From NCBI GenBank assembly GCA_949752735.1, contig OX457042.1:22746995-22810994 (forward strand): a stretch of DNA of 64,000 nt. Reading direction: 5' to 3'. Below are positions 18,755-27,700 of this stretch, piece by piece. Made by a program: the position numbers and the translations under genes. The notes beneath the pieces were generated by a model. It worked only from the letters and a program-made list of their open reading frames with translations. It searched no databases and was not told the origin of the DNA. Within the stretch, counting starts at the first letter, position 1, and every line of letters starts with the position of its first letter. The DNA comes from Lumbricus terrestris. Taxonomy: Eukaryota; Annelida; Clitellata; Crassiclitellata; Lumbricidae.

Positions 18755-19537
18755 TATAGGCCTAATCCCTCAAGATGCAGTCAGGTGCTACATGGGTCGA
18801 TTAACCATTTACTTAGCGCCTTTTAACTCATCAATAATGCATCTATACACTTAATATATACATAAACGCTATGTGGGCCTACCAAACATTTATGTAGCGC
18901 CTCATTAAACTTAATTAATATGCATCTATACAATTATACGCATATAAAAATTCTATGCAAGGAAATTAGGAGCATTAAAATTTAACTGTGCAAATTTCTT
19001 AAAATTAGGCCTAATGCAAATTTCGCCTCCGAGCATCATCTCAGAATCACTTCTTAGAGACATAGGCCTACTATTTTAACCTAGCCTCAAGAAAGGTCGG
19101 TTAAGTTCACATAATCACGATCAATGGCCTTAATTAAAATATGCAGCTTTAGTCAATCTATCCTCATGTCAAATTAATATTTATATAGCGCAATGCAAGA
19201 GCAATGACAGTCCAAATTCTGTCTACAGCAGAGGCAATATTGAAATTGTCCATCTCTGAAATACAACGCAATGCAGTACCAATCTATATCACCATTGCGA
19301 ACATTAATCTTAATCAGACAGTCGGCAATGCAATACAAATGTTAATACTGTGCCATACATATATGAATGCACAACATACGATGCAAGAAAACAGTTATTT
19401 ATACAGTAAGCTAACACACACATGCAAAGCCTTCCACATGTAAATCAAAAATGTATTCATCAAGATCAAAATAAAACAGTTTTACAGGTGCTTCCTGCAT
19501 TCAAAATGGCCGCAAATTAAGCGGTCATTCAGCAAAG
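18755..19537. other. Non-coding internal region of the LTR element (right part)
   Basis: AT-rich continuation between the mariner insertion and the gag stop. The region just after the stop at 19538 has no overlapping frame that could extend Gag into a protease. Confidence 0.6.
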
Positions 19538-22528
19538 TTACCCAGCCGACGTCAAGTTTTCAGGCGGACGAAGTCCGGTCGGTTCTCCCAGCATCCTCCA
19601 GATCCGGTCCTCAGGGGGTCCATTGCGAAGCGGACAGCTCCTCAAAAGGTGCGAACTGTCGTCACAATAGAAACAGCGTCGCTCCTCTCTTGGTGAGTTC
19701 CGACCACTGTCTCGCCTCCTCGACGATGATGGCGACCTCCGCGACCGACGCTCCTGGTTCTGCCCGTTTCGCTGGTCCCTGCTCGGCGCTGGAGCGGACC
19801 GAACAGCGAACACACGACCAACGCTGGGGTTGTCGTGGTTATCGCCCACAGGTTGTCCAAGGTTGTCGCTCGGTGCAACCTGCTGCTGTTGTCGAAGAGG
19901 GCAGAGGCGCGCTATGTGGTCCGTCGCAGAACATTCGAAACATCTCCGCGCCGATCGTCCAGCTTCCGGTTCCGCCGCTTGTCGGTATCTGCAGGTAGAA
20001 CTCCAGTGACCTGTTCTATTACAGATCGAACAGCGTTGGTTGTACCGCCCATTTCCGGTTGACCCGTTCTGACCTGTCCACGACCCGCGATTATTGTCTC
20101 TGTATTGTGGCGCCGACACGGGTTGCCGCTCCATCTTCTCCAGTCTCTCCATTCGTCGCAGCAGGTCCTTCATTTCCGAATCGTCTTCCTCTTTGACCGC
20201 GTTGACACGTCCATATCGTCGTTCGTGCTGCTCATGGCCACCGTCTTCTGCTTTCTGATAGCCATCCAATCGCATCGCTACCTTGTAGGCTTCGTCGAGG
20301 GATCTCGGTTCTCGCTCTCGGATTTTCAGAGCAAGCGTTCTATCTCTCAGGGCATCCAAGAATGCCCGAACAGCAATTGCTTCGCTGTGGACAGTCGAAG
20401 AGCCCGGATACGCACGCGAGGTCAGACGCCGAACATCATCGACCAAGGGTCCCATATCTTCATCGGCTTTCTGCTTTCGAGTACTCAGCTGTGTCTGAAA
20501 TAAAGCTTGCTGTTCAGCGTTACCATATCGTTCTCGAAGTCGCTGTACCAAAGCCGTCCAAGTGTCCAAGCTATCTGCGTTCGACTCGCTCAGCAAATGA
20601 GTCGCCGGTTCAACCAAGGAGACTACTAATTGGTTCAATCTCTCCTCGTCCGTCCATCGGTTATTCCTGGCGCACACGGAGAATTTTCGTAAGAATGTTT
20701 CAACGTCCGTCTTTCCGCTAAAAGACCCGAGTTTCAGGAATTGTGTTGGCTTAGGAGGAGAAGTCGATGACTGTTTACCCTCGCCCTCTTTAGCTGTTGC
20801 AGACGCGGTCGGTTCAAGTTCCTTGACTGTTCCCTTTGAACTGATCGACGGTAGCTCCCAGTCGCCGGTCGTTTGCGTTGCGACGGTGGTCGTCGGGACA
20901 ATTTTGATAGGACCGACCGAAACGTTGGTAGGCGCCAGTGCTTTCGTTTCACCAACCGCAGACGTCGCTTTATTATCGGCCGTCGTTTCATTTCTCTCCA
21001 GAGGTGTCGACTTCATTACCGCCTGACATCGTGGTAGTTCGGCATCACGGCTAAATCCGAAGTTTTGCGCGCCGAGGCACGAACTCATCCTCGCCGATTC
21101 CACGACCGTTGGCCACCGAGGAAAGACGGCGTCGCTTGGTCGAAACGAGTCGAGACAGCGAAGCGGGTCAACCCAAACCCGGTTGTCGCTGCTACCGTAG
21201 AAAGCGCTCGGAGTGTAGGTCGGAGCATACCTCCACGGCATGTTTGAATGGTCGGGTCGAGCGTAGTCTCGACCAACCATGGTCGAAGTTGCACGACCGT
21301 CGAGGACGCAGTCAGGCATTGACTGATAGGTCGGCATTACCGACGCTGGTTGTGTAAAGTCGACCCGACTCGGTGCCATTTCCACTCTTTGTTGATCGAC
21401 ATGTGCGAGCGACGCTTGCATTCTCCATTGTGGATCCGGTCGAGGATACTCGACGAGAGGAAGGGACGAAGAGGCCAAAGGGACTGGATTGACCTGATCA
21501 CCCCCCTCCCTTGACAATTTATTAGCGATCGGTTTATTCACTTCAAAATTTCTAAACTCCGGTTGCTGTGCTGCATGCATTCTGTTATCAATTATTTTAA
21601 CAGTTTTAGGTCTAGATTCCATTATCTTGCTGTTCTCAACGTCTACACTACCATCATCAGACATTATTTCCACATTGTCAGCAAATTCCCTTTCCTTCCT
21701 TCTTTCAAAAGAAATTGCCATTTCGCCTGTTCTAGCATAGTCAGTTTCCTCTTCTAACCTATCATCACCAAAATCTCTAGAACTAATTTGACCCCACTGG
21801 CTGGGACCAATTGTAACGCCCGCCCCTATCGGCCTCCCCGGAGTCGCCACTTCCGGATCATCGCCTGATGGGACCGCGTGCTGCTGTGGACGAGCTCTAG
21901 AGATAGAGGGAGGACAGGAGGAGGTGACTTCCGGGTTCGAATCCCAACGATGGAAAGGCGGCCAGTTATTTCGACTGCCGGACTCCCTATATGAAATTGG
22001 CGGCCTACTAGCCAATCTATCACTCCTTCGCAATATACCAGGGTGTGCGAAATCTTTAGGCCTAGCACCCAAAGTTTCTTCCAGGCCGATGGTCGAGTGG
22101 TATGGCGCGTCCGCAGTGGTAATAGCGGTGAGGTAACCAGGGTTCAAATCCACAGCAGGCTTGGGTACCGGCGATGCCTCTAGCCTTTCCAATCGTGATA
22201 CAACTTCCGTCAGCGCTTCCCTGACATTATCTCTTACAGCCGAGATCTCTTCTCTTATCTCCTCTCTTACATTTGATTGCACTGAGGAAATAGCATCGCT
22301 AACATTTGATTGCACTGCTAGGACATTAAACTCCACCGTGGCAATCGCCTCCTGTGTGTCCCTGGCATGCATCTGCATAGCTTCCTGAGTCGACTTAGCA
22401 TTAGTCTGTATTGCCTCGAGCAATATCTCCATAGAAGAAGGGGGCCTAGAAGGCTGAGCAGGAGTGACTGGTCTAGACTCCTCCATAGCGCTATAGAAAT
22501 GACTTCTATCTTTATAGCTCACAATCAA
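19538..22528 (-). CDS. gag: Gag polyprotein of the LTR element, 996 codons
   Basis: One uninterrupted frame. Residues 40-118 are rich in heptad-like QSNVxxxI/AVRDNVREAL repeats and probably form a coiled coil. Residues 240-590 are low-complexity and Pro/Ser-rich. Residues about 596-765 look like a Ty3/gypsy capsid domain (LGSFSGKTDVETFLRKF, W.....L....LRERYGN, FLDALRD). Three CX2CX4HX4C zinc knuckles follow at 833-846, 863-876 and 952-965, with an Arg/Ser-rich stretch between the second and third. The 5' LTR edge falls after residue 239, so translation would begin in the LTR and read across the primer-binding-site region (GVTIGPSQWG). An alternative Met is residue 15. The frame ends at TAA with no overlapping pol frame. 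A known parallel is the yeast Ty1 frame, which also starts in its LTR. Confidence 0.9.
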   Translation of the reverse strand: MIVSYKDRSHFYSAMEESRPVTPAQPSRPPSSMEILLEAIQTNAKSTQEAMQMHARDTQEAIATVEFNVLAVQSNVSDAISSVQSNVREEIREEISAVRDNVREALTEVVSRLERLEASPVPKPAVDLNPGYLTAITTADAPYHSTIGLEETLGARPKDFAHPGILRRSDRLASRPPISYRESGSRNNWPPFHRWDSNPEVTSSCPPSISRARPQQHAVPSGDDPEVATPGRPIGAGVTIGPSQWGQISSRDFGDDRLEEETDYARTGEMAISFERRKEREFADNVEIMSDDGSVDVENSKIMESRPKTVKIIDNRMHAAQQPEFRNFEVNKPIANKLSREGGDQVNPVPLASSSLPLVEYPRPDPQWRMQASLAHVDQQRVEMAPSRVDFTQPASVMPTYQSMPDCVLDGRATSTMVGRDYARPDHSNMPWRYAPTYTPSAFYGSSDNRVWVDPLRCLDSFRPSDAVFPRWPTVVESARMSSCLGAQNFGFSRDAELPRCQAVMKSTPLERNETTADNKATSAVGETKALAPTNVSVGPIKIVPTTTVATQTTGDWELPSISSKGTVKELEPTASATAKEGEGKQSSTSPPKPTQFLKLGSFSGKTDVETFLRKFSVCARNNRWTDEERLNQLVVSLVEPATHLLSESNADSLDTWTALVQRLRERYGNAEQQALFQTQLSTRKQKADEDMGPLVDDVRRLTSRAYPGSSTVHSEAIAVRAFLDALRDRTLALKIREREPRSLDEAYKVAMRLDGYQKAEDGGHEQHERRYGRVNAVKEEDDSEMKDLLRRMERLEKMERQPVSAPQYRDNNRGSWTGQNGSTGNGRYNQRCSICNRTGHWSSTCRYRQAAEPEAGRSARRCFECSATDHIARLCPLRQQQQVAPSDNLGQPVGDNHDNPSVGRVFAVRSAPAPSRDQRNGQNQERRSRRSPSSSRRRDSGRNSPREERRCFYCDDSSHLLRSCPLRNGPPEDRIWRMLGEPTGLRPPENLTSAG
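21792..21809 (-). other. Candidate primer-binding site
   Basis: Two bases inside the 5' LTR edge the minus strand reads TGGTCCCAGCCAGTGGGG. It starts with TGG, as needed to pair with a tRNA CCA end, and resembles the tRNA-Leu-type sites of many Ty3/gypsy elements (TGGT..CAG..AGTGGG) without matching one I can name. It lies within the gag frame. Confidence 0.55.
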
Positions 22529-23253
22529 TCAAGTATTCATTCAACGTGAGTTGCATTCCATGCCATCAATGATCAAAGTCAGTAGTTTTATTTAATATTT
22601 CTTATTATTCACAATCACTTGAATCTTCAATTGACATCAATTATGTTCAAAGCAATCAAACATAAAAGTCAGTAAGTTCAATTATCAGTTCCTATCCGTT
22701 GTAAAGACATTCAATGAAAATCAAATGCAACAATTCAATGCAAACACCTATCAACCGGAGTATGCCTAAATTAAATCCCGATTGACTCTCAAGTCCCACA
22801 GCCAATTTCAGTTCAGCCCAAAATATCTAAATAACCGATCGTATTAATTCCCCAATAAAGCGTACCTTATGTCCGAAGACAAGGGACAAAGCCGATCGTG
22901 TGCGAAGAGCATCGACGAAGTCGAATTCCAAGAGAGGCGACGAAGGCACAAGCAAGGCGTCGAGTTTGAAACGCCCTAAAGGGATCAGCTAAATCCGTCG
23001 CTGATTCCACGCAATGAACAACGATTTCGGCTATGTATCCAAGCCGTTTGAGAAAGACGCCCTTATGCAAACATACGAACAACCGCTTCGCAACACAATT
23101 TCAGAACGCTGACGATTCGAAGCCCACGATAAATCACTCCGTGTGACAGGGCGAAGAGAGGCCTTGACTGATTAATCCAGGAGTAGATCCAATGCGAAAG
23201 CGAAGGCAAAACTCGCAACAACGCTGATATATTTCTCGCAACAAACTAACTCT

Positions 23254-23259
23254 TTTATT
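23254..23259 (-). terminator. Polyadenylation signal in LTR
   Basis: AATAAA on the minus strand about 185 bases downstream of the TATA box. The functional copy would be in the 3' LTR at 14615-14620. It sets the inferred end of R. Confidence 0.5.
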
Positions 23260-23439
23260 AAATCGACTCCATGTCGAGAGAGAATGAATCGACAACAACG
23301 ACGCCGAAGACTAGTGTAAGCGGCACTTTATCCTGGCCAAACTTCACTAACTCGATCGAGCCTAAGACTACCAAAAGCCGCAATACATCCAGTTGCCTTG
23401 AAATCCTGTCCACGTCTGCGCTTTAGCTGCTCGCTCTCG

Positions 23440-23447
23440 CTTTTATA
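23440..23447 (-). promoter_or_regulatory. TATA box of the 5' LTR
   Basis: TATAAAAG on the minus strand, followed by a GCGAGAGCGAGCAG stretch. Its position relative to AATAAA at 23254-23259 fits a U3/R boundary. The identical box in the 3' LTR is at 14801-14808. A second AT-rich TATATATATATGG lies near the LTR edge (about 23996-24008) and looks less promoter-like. Confidence 0.6.
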
Positions 23448-24102
23448 ACTGCCTGGTCTGCAGAGCGTCCCCTTTACTACGCATGCGCAGCTAGAGAGCT
23501 GCACGCGCCAACCCAGCAGCAACGCAGCTGTTTCAAGGCGGCAAGAATTAGCTGCCAGCTGCGGCCTTCCGAGTATGTCTGTCGTCGGTCTGTAGCTCAC
23601 TGTCTTTCTCCCTCTATCTCTCTTTCTGAAAAGCGCCCTCAGACGTGAGATCACGTAACCTCAAATGCACTAATTCAACCTGAGGAAGCAGAGAGCTATT
23701 AACACATACACAGGCCAGCACGTCCTCTTCAGTGCGTCTCTTTGTCTGTCGGACTGTATGGCTCGCTCCCTCCATCCGTCGGACCACCGCAGAGAAGCGT
23801 GCGAAAGATGAATTACCCTCATCGACTGCAAGCGGCACGCTCTTTGAAGACGGCCGAGGCGTCGATTGCCTTATCGTGGGAAAATACGCGAATCTGAGAC
23901 GCAGCTGCAGCGGCTACGTCAGCGGTCGCTGTGACCCGTGTCAAGCGCAAATCAACATTAAAATCTAGGTCACCGCGAAGCACCGAAAGAAAACCATATA
24001 TATATATCAGATCTCTGAAACCGATCAAAAATTAAATAAAATAATAATATAATAATATTATCGACCAGAAACCTGTAGCGTAGTTATACGTCGCTACATT
24101 TC

Positions 24103-24609
24103 ACCCTTACTTTTATATCCGACTCGCTTGTCCATAATCTCCACTTGCGTGTTTAAATCAAAATATAACTCTATACGGACCAATTAAAACCAAATTATCA
24201 CAAAACAACTACAACTTTCAATGACTGTTTGAATAATAAAATGGCCTACCAGTTATTACGAGACTCACGATCAAGAATGACCAGTCAAACCTCTAAACTC
24301 GTGGATAATATCTTTACGAATATTTTATACAGAACAATTTATGATTTGGATCCTCAATAAATGATTTCATTATAATAAATAATAACTGGTAATATAGATA
24401 TTTCGATAAACAAAAGTTCAGTGTCAGCAGCATAATTTAGGCCTACGCAACGCATATGTGTTGCGTGCAGTAAGTGGTAGCGCTAACTCTACGATGTGCT
24501 CAATGTACGTCTATGTGGTAACTGGGTATGCGATAAAATGTTGGCAGTGTGATATTTTTCAAAAAGCTTTTAAAATCCTTGGTTTCTCTTTTGCGTTTAA
24601 TTTTTTGAA
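24103..24609. other. CERK upstream region
   Basis: About 500 bases between the LTR element and the CERK ATG. I see no clear TATA box or start-site motif. The 5' UTR must lie here unless an upstream exon exists. Confidence 0.4.
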
Positions 24610-24775
24610 ATGGCGGCTGCTACCGTCGATAACGAAGGGGAGTCGGTGAATGAGGTTTTATTAGAATCGACATTTGAAATTAAGAACCAGCGTTATGCTG
24701 TAAAATTGACCAGAAATGACATCGAATGGAATGCAATAGGGACTGCACCGGGACCGAATAATGAACCTTTTATCA
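24610..24775 (+). CDS. CERK: CERK exon 1 (residues 1-55)
   Basis: Starts MAAATVDNEGESVNEVLL; then FEIKNQRYAVKL corresponds to the vertebrate LWVKQQRCAVSL strand. The donor is TCA|GTAAGT, phase 1. The ATG is the first in this frame after upstream stops. Confidence 0.85.
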
Positions 24776-27700
24776 GTAAGTACAGCTGTGTTAATCTAAT
24801 TATGGCGTAATTGCAGTGTCGTGGACCGTGAGGGTCGGCTAGGATCAGGCCAGGCGTCGTGAGGGTCGGCTAGGATCAGGCTAGGCGTCGTGAGGGTCGT
24901 TTAGGGTCAGGTCCTTGGGGTCAGGTTAAGCGTCGTGAGGGTCGGTTAGGGTTGGTGTCGTCATTAGATAGTAGGCCTATCCAAAGATATTGCATATGCT
25001 TCGGTCCTCGATACTGCAATTACGCCCTAATTGCATACCATGTTCTAAGCTGTTGATCATTGCAAGTACTCACAATCCGTACAACTAGAAACTTCTGTAG
25101 GGCAAGTAGACATGAGTCCCACATTAAGTTAGAAACATAGTGTGCAATTTTATCATTTTGCACACATACCGATGACACAATGCCTAGTTCCTATCCAAAC
25201 ATTCTTCTTCCATTACTCGCCTGTAGGATGGGGACCCAATCCTTATAATGGATGTCCCAAAATTGCTGAATGCTACCAAAAGAGAACTCGTGCATTCTCT
25301 CAGATCTATGCTATTTGGTTAAAACAATCTCAGTCATCACCTTCGAACCATTCACTAATTCCTGCATTCTCAATGTTACCTGCGGCTTGTTTGTTTACAA
25401 TCTTGGCATTACTGTGACCAAAACCTAATCTATTCCAGTGGCATTTGGATTTGTTGCATCTGTTTTATTCGTAATCTCTATCTATGCTAAGTACTTCAAT
25501 AGTTCACACCAAACAAAATTACCTAACAACCGTCTTCATCAGCGTTTAATCCACCATATCATTCATCTTAAAATCATTCAAGGAACACTGTAATTTATCA
25601 CCACCAGAACACTGAAGCATCACTTCTGTCCGTTAATCATTTTACCATGAATCTTTTTGCACATTCACTTTAAGATTCACTCATGAATGACCTGTGACCC
25701 TTTGCATTGCTCTAAGCTTCATCACAAATGCTTCACTGTCTTAAGACCTGACTCCAGTTGATTTGCTGTCATGACTGACTTTTGTGTCTTTTCCAAATTT
25801 TCCTAATCTGAGCTTCTCTAAACAATGAATGTCCATCACTACTGAATGCACACTGCACCTATTAGGCGATATACCACTGCCATCCACTTCAAATCCATTA
25901 TTTATCCGAACTTAGGCATTCGTTCCACCTTAATTCGTCTGGTCTCATACTTCTCACTTCTTTTTAATCTAATATGGCTTACCATAACAGTTCCGACCCT
26001 TACTGTCGTCTACTGAAAGCCTGATTTATAAATGCTTGCTGTGGCACCCTGGCCAAACTATGAATGTAACAAATGTGTCAAATGCTGGTGCCTTGTGCTT
26101 TGATTTAAAGCAGCGCTTTAGATATTTCTGTTTCCATAGTAGATCTATGCCAACTTGGCATTTGTGTGATGGTGGTGTGCAAAGCTTAAGAAATGACATT
26201 AATGTTATTGTTGTTGTCATTGTTATTATTATTATTACTATTATTATTATTATTATTACGGTGCTCAGTTTTATTTAGTATCATATTTGATTGTGCATTG
26301 AAGAAATATTTTTTTGGGTATATTGTATTCGAACAAAGCTTCCTGGTTGTGTAGATATATGAGCATGGGCATTGGCATATTTTGTTTCACATATATACAG
26401 AAAGGTGCCTGTGATGACATTGATTATAGTCAGCTGCATTTTGTTGAAATTTAGCATCAGGACTGACATCTACATGAAACAGTTAAGAACCATAGGTACC
26501 GGTACTCTTATTGACTTCACAGCGGCCAGATAATTAACTGGCTCGTACTGCAAGTCACAATGACCTGAAACTCAGAAGCCTGTTACAGAGATTATCAATT
26601 GAGGCACCACTTACTAGAACTAGACAAATGATTGGTAATGCACCTAGTGGTGCCATCTTTTCGGAATTATTGCATAAATATTGAGCCTGTCAGTGAAAGA
26701 AAACCTTGAGGGTGTTTTGTGGGCATCTGCAGTTTGAAAAGTTGAGTTTTTGAACCAGAGGTCTGAGTTCTAACCAGTGTTCGGGTTCAAATCTAACTTC
26801 CAGTCTTCCAAAATCAAGGTCCAGTCTTCCAAAATCAAGGTCCAATGTTCCAAAATCAAGGTTCAGTCTCCCAAAATTGAGGTCCAGACTTCCAAAAACC
26901 AAGGTCTAGACTTCGAAAATCAAGGTCCAATATTCCAAAATCAAGGTCCAAACTTCCAAAATCAGGGTCCAATATTCCAAAATCAAGGTCCAGACTTCCA
27001 AAATCAAGGTCTAGACTTCCAAAATCAAGGTCCATACTTCAAAAATCAAGGTCCAAACTTTTAAAATTGAGGTCCAGTCTTCCAAAATCAAGGTCCGAAC
27101 TTCCGAAATCCAGTTCATTCCAGCAACCTTAAAAGCTTCTTCGCGATGTGCATACAGAGACAGATGACTAGGTTCGTGTTGAATGATGACAAGTCTGAGG
27201 GAAAAGTCTTTTCCTCAGACGTATCATCATTCAGTCCTTTACTTGCTGTATGCTGGTGCTTTTAAAATCATCGACTTGCAGCCTAAGAAGATTATTTCTT
27301 TAGCTGAAACTTTCTTAGGATCTGAGTTTTTGCATGCTTCATGTTGCTAGCTTGTTATATAGCTGGGTTGCGTTGGCATGCAGACACGATCGGTATCTAT
27401 ACTTCTTTCAGAGACGGGTTTTAGTCAGCTGCAGCAGTTGTTCTATGAGTCCAACACCCCAGATAAAGTTTACTATCAGCCAGTTAGTCAGACTGATCCA
27501 GACGAGCGACCAGTGCTGTTGCTTCCAATGATGCAAAACTCCGCCAATCTATTGTCCTGCTGCTCAAAGTCTTGCCAGGAGTCGGTGCGGTCTTCCTTTT
27601 GTAATCTTTGTGGTAGACCTATCAGTAAGTATTCGATTTTTTCTTGTATAAATTTGGGCAACCTTGCCTGTATTTGTTGGTAATTTACATTCTTGAGTTG

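Larger units (their letters stand above)
13173..24098 (-). mobile_element. Complete Gag-only LTR retrotransposon (Ty3/gypsy-type), 10.9 kb
   Basis: Two direct 2,287-bp LTRs (13173-15459 and 21812-24098), each TGTAAC...GCTACA on the plus strand, bound one element. TTTC on both outer sides (13169-13172, 24099-24102) is a 4-bp target-site duplication, showing that the two repeats belong to one insertion. The element reads right to left: 5' LTR, primer-binding-site region, gag, about 4 kb of non-coding sequence, a purine-rich tract, 3' LTR. Gag has a retrotransposon capsid domain and three CCHC knuckles. No protease, reverse transcriptase, RNase H or integrase frame is visible. The only difference I found between the LTRs is 14427 G versus 23066 T. 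Inference: a recent, non-autonomous insertion mobilised in trans, comparable to the TR-GAG class named in plants. Confidence 0.93.
21812..24098 (-). repeat. 5' LTR of the Gag-only element
   Basis: 2,287 bp. Reading leftwards, U3 starts at 24098. A TATAAAAG box is at 23440-23447 and an AATAAA signal at 23254-23259, giving a short inferred R and a U5 of roughly 1.4 kb. The first 239 codons of gag lie in this U5. The ends are TGTAGCG and CGTTACA. Confidence 0.93.

Noticed and set aside
15634..19443. Possible degenerate pol between gag and the 3' LTR
   Set aside because: I looked for the reverse transcriptase YxDD box and integrase HHCC/DDE patterns in short frames and saw none; the longest frames belong to the nested mariner or to low-complexity DNA.
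26777..27064. Heptad-repeat protein, collagen-like at first sight
   Set aside because: A 21-bp intronic minisatellite gives NQGPxFQ; copies contain frame-breaking differences beyond the ends, and there are no supporting exons.
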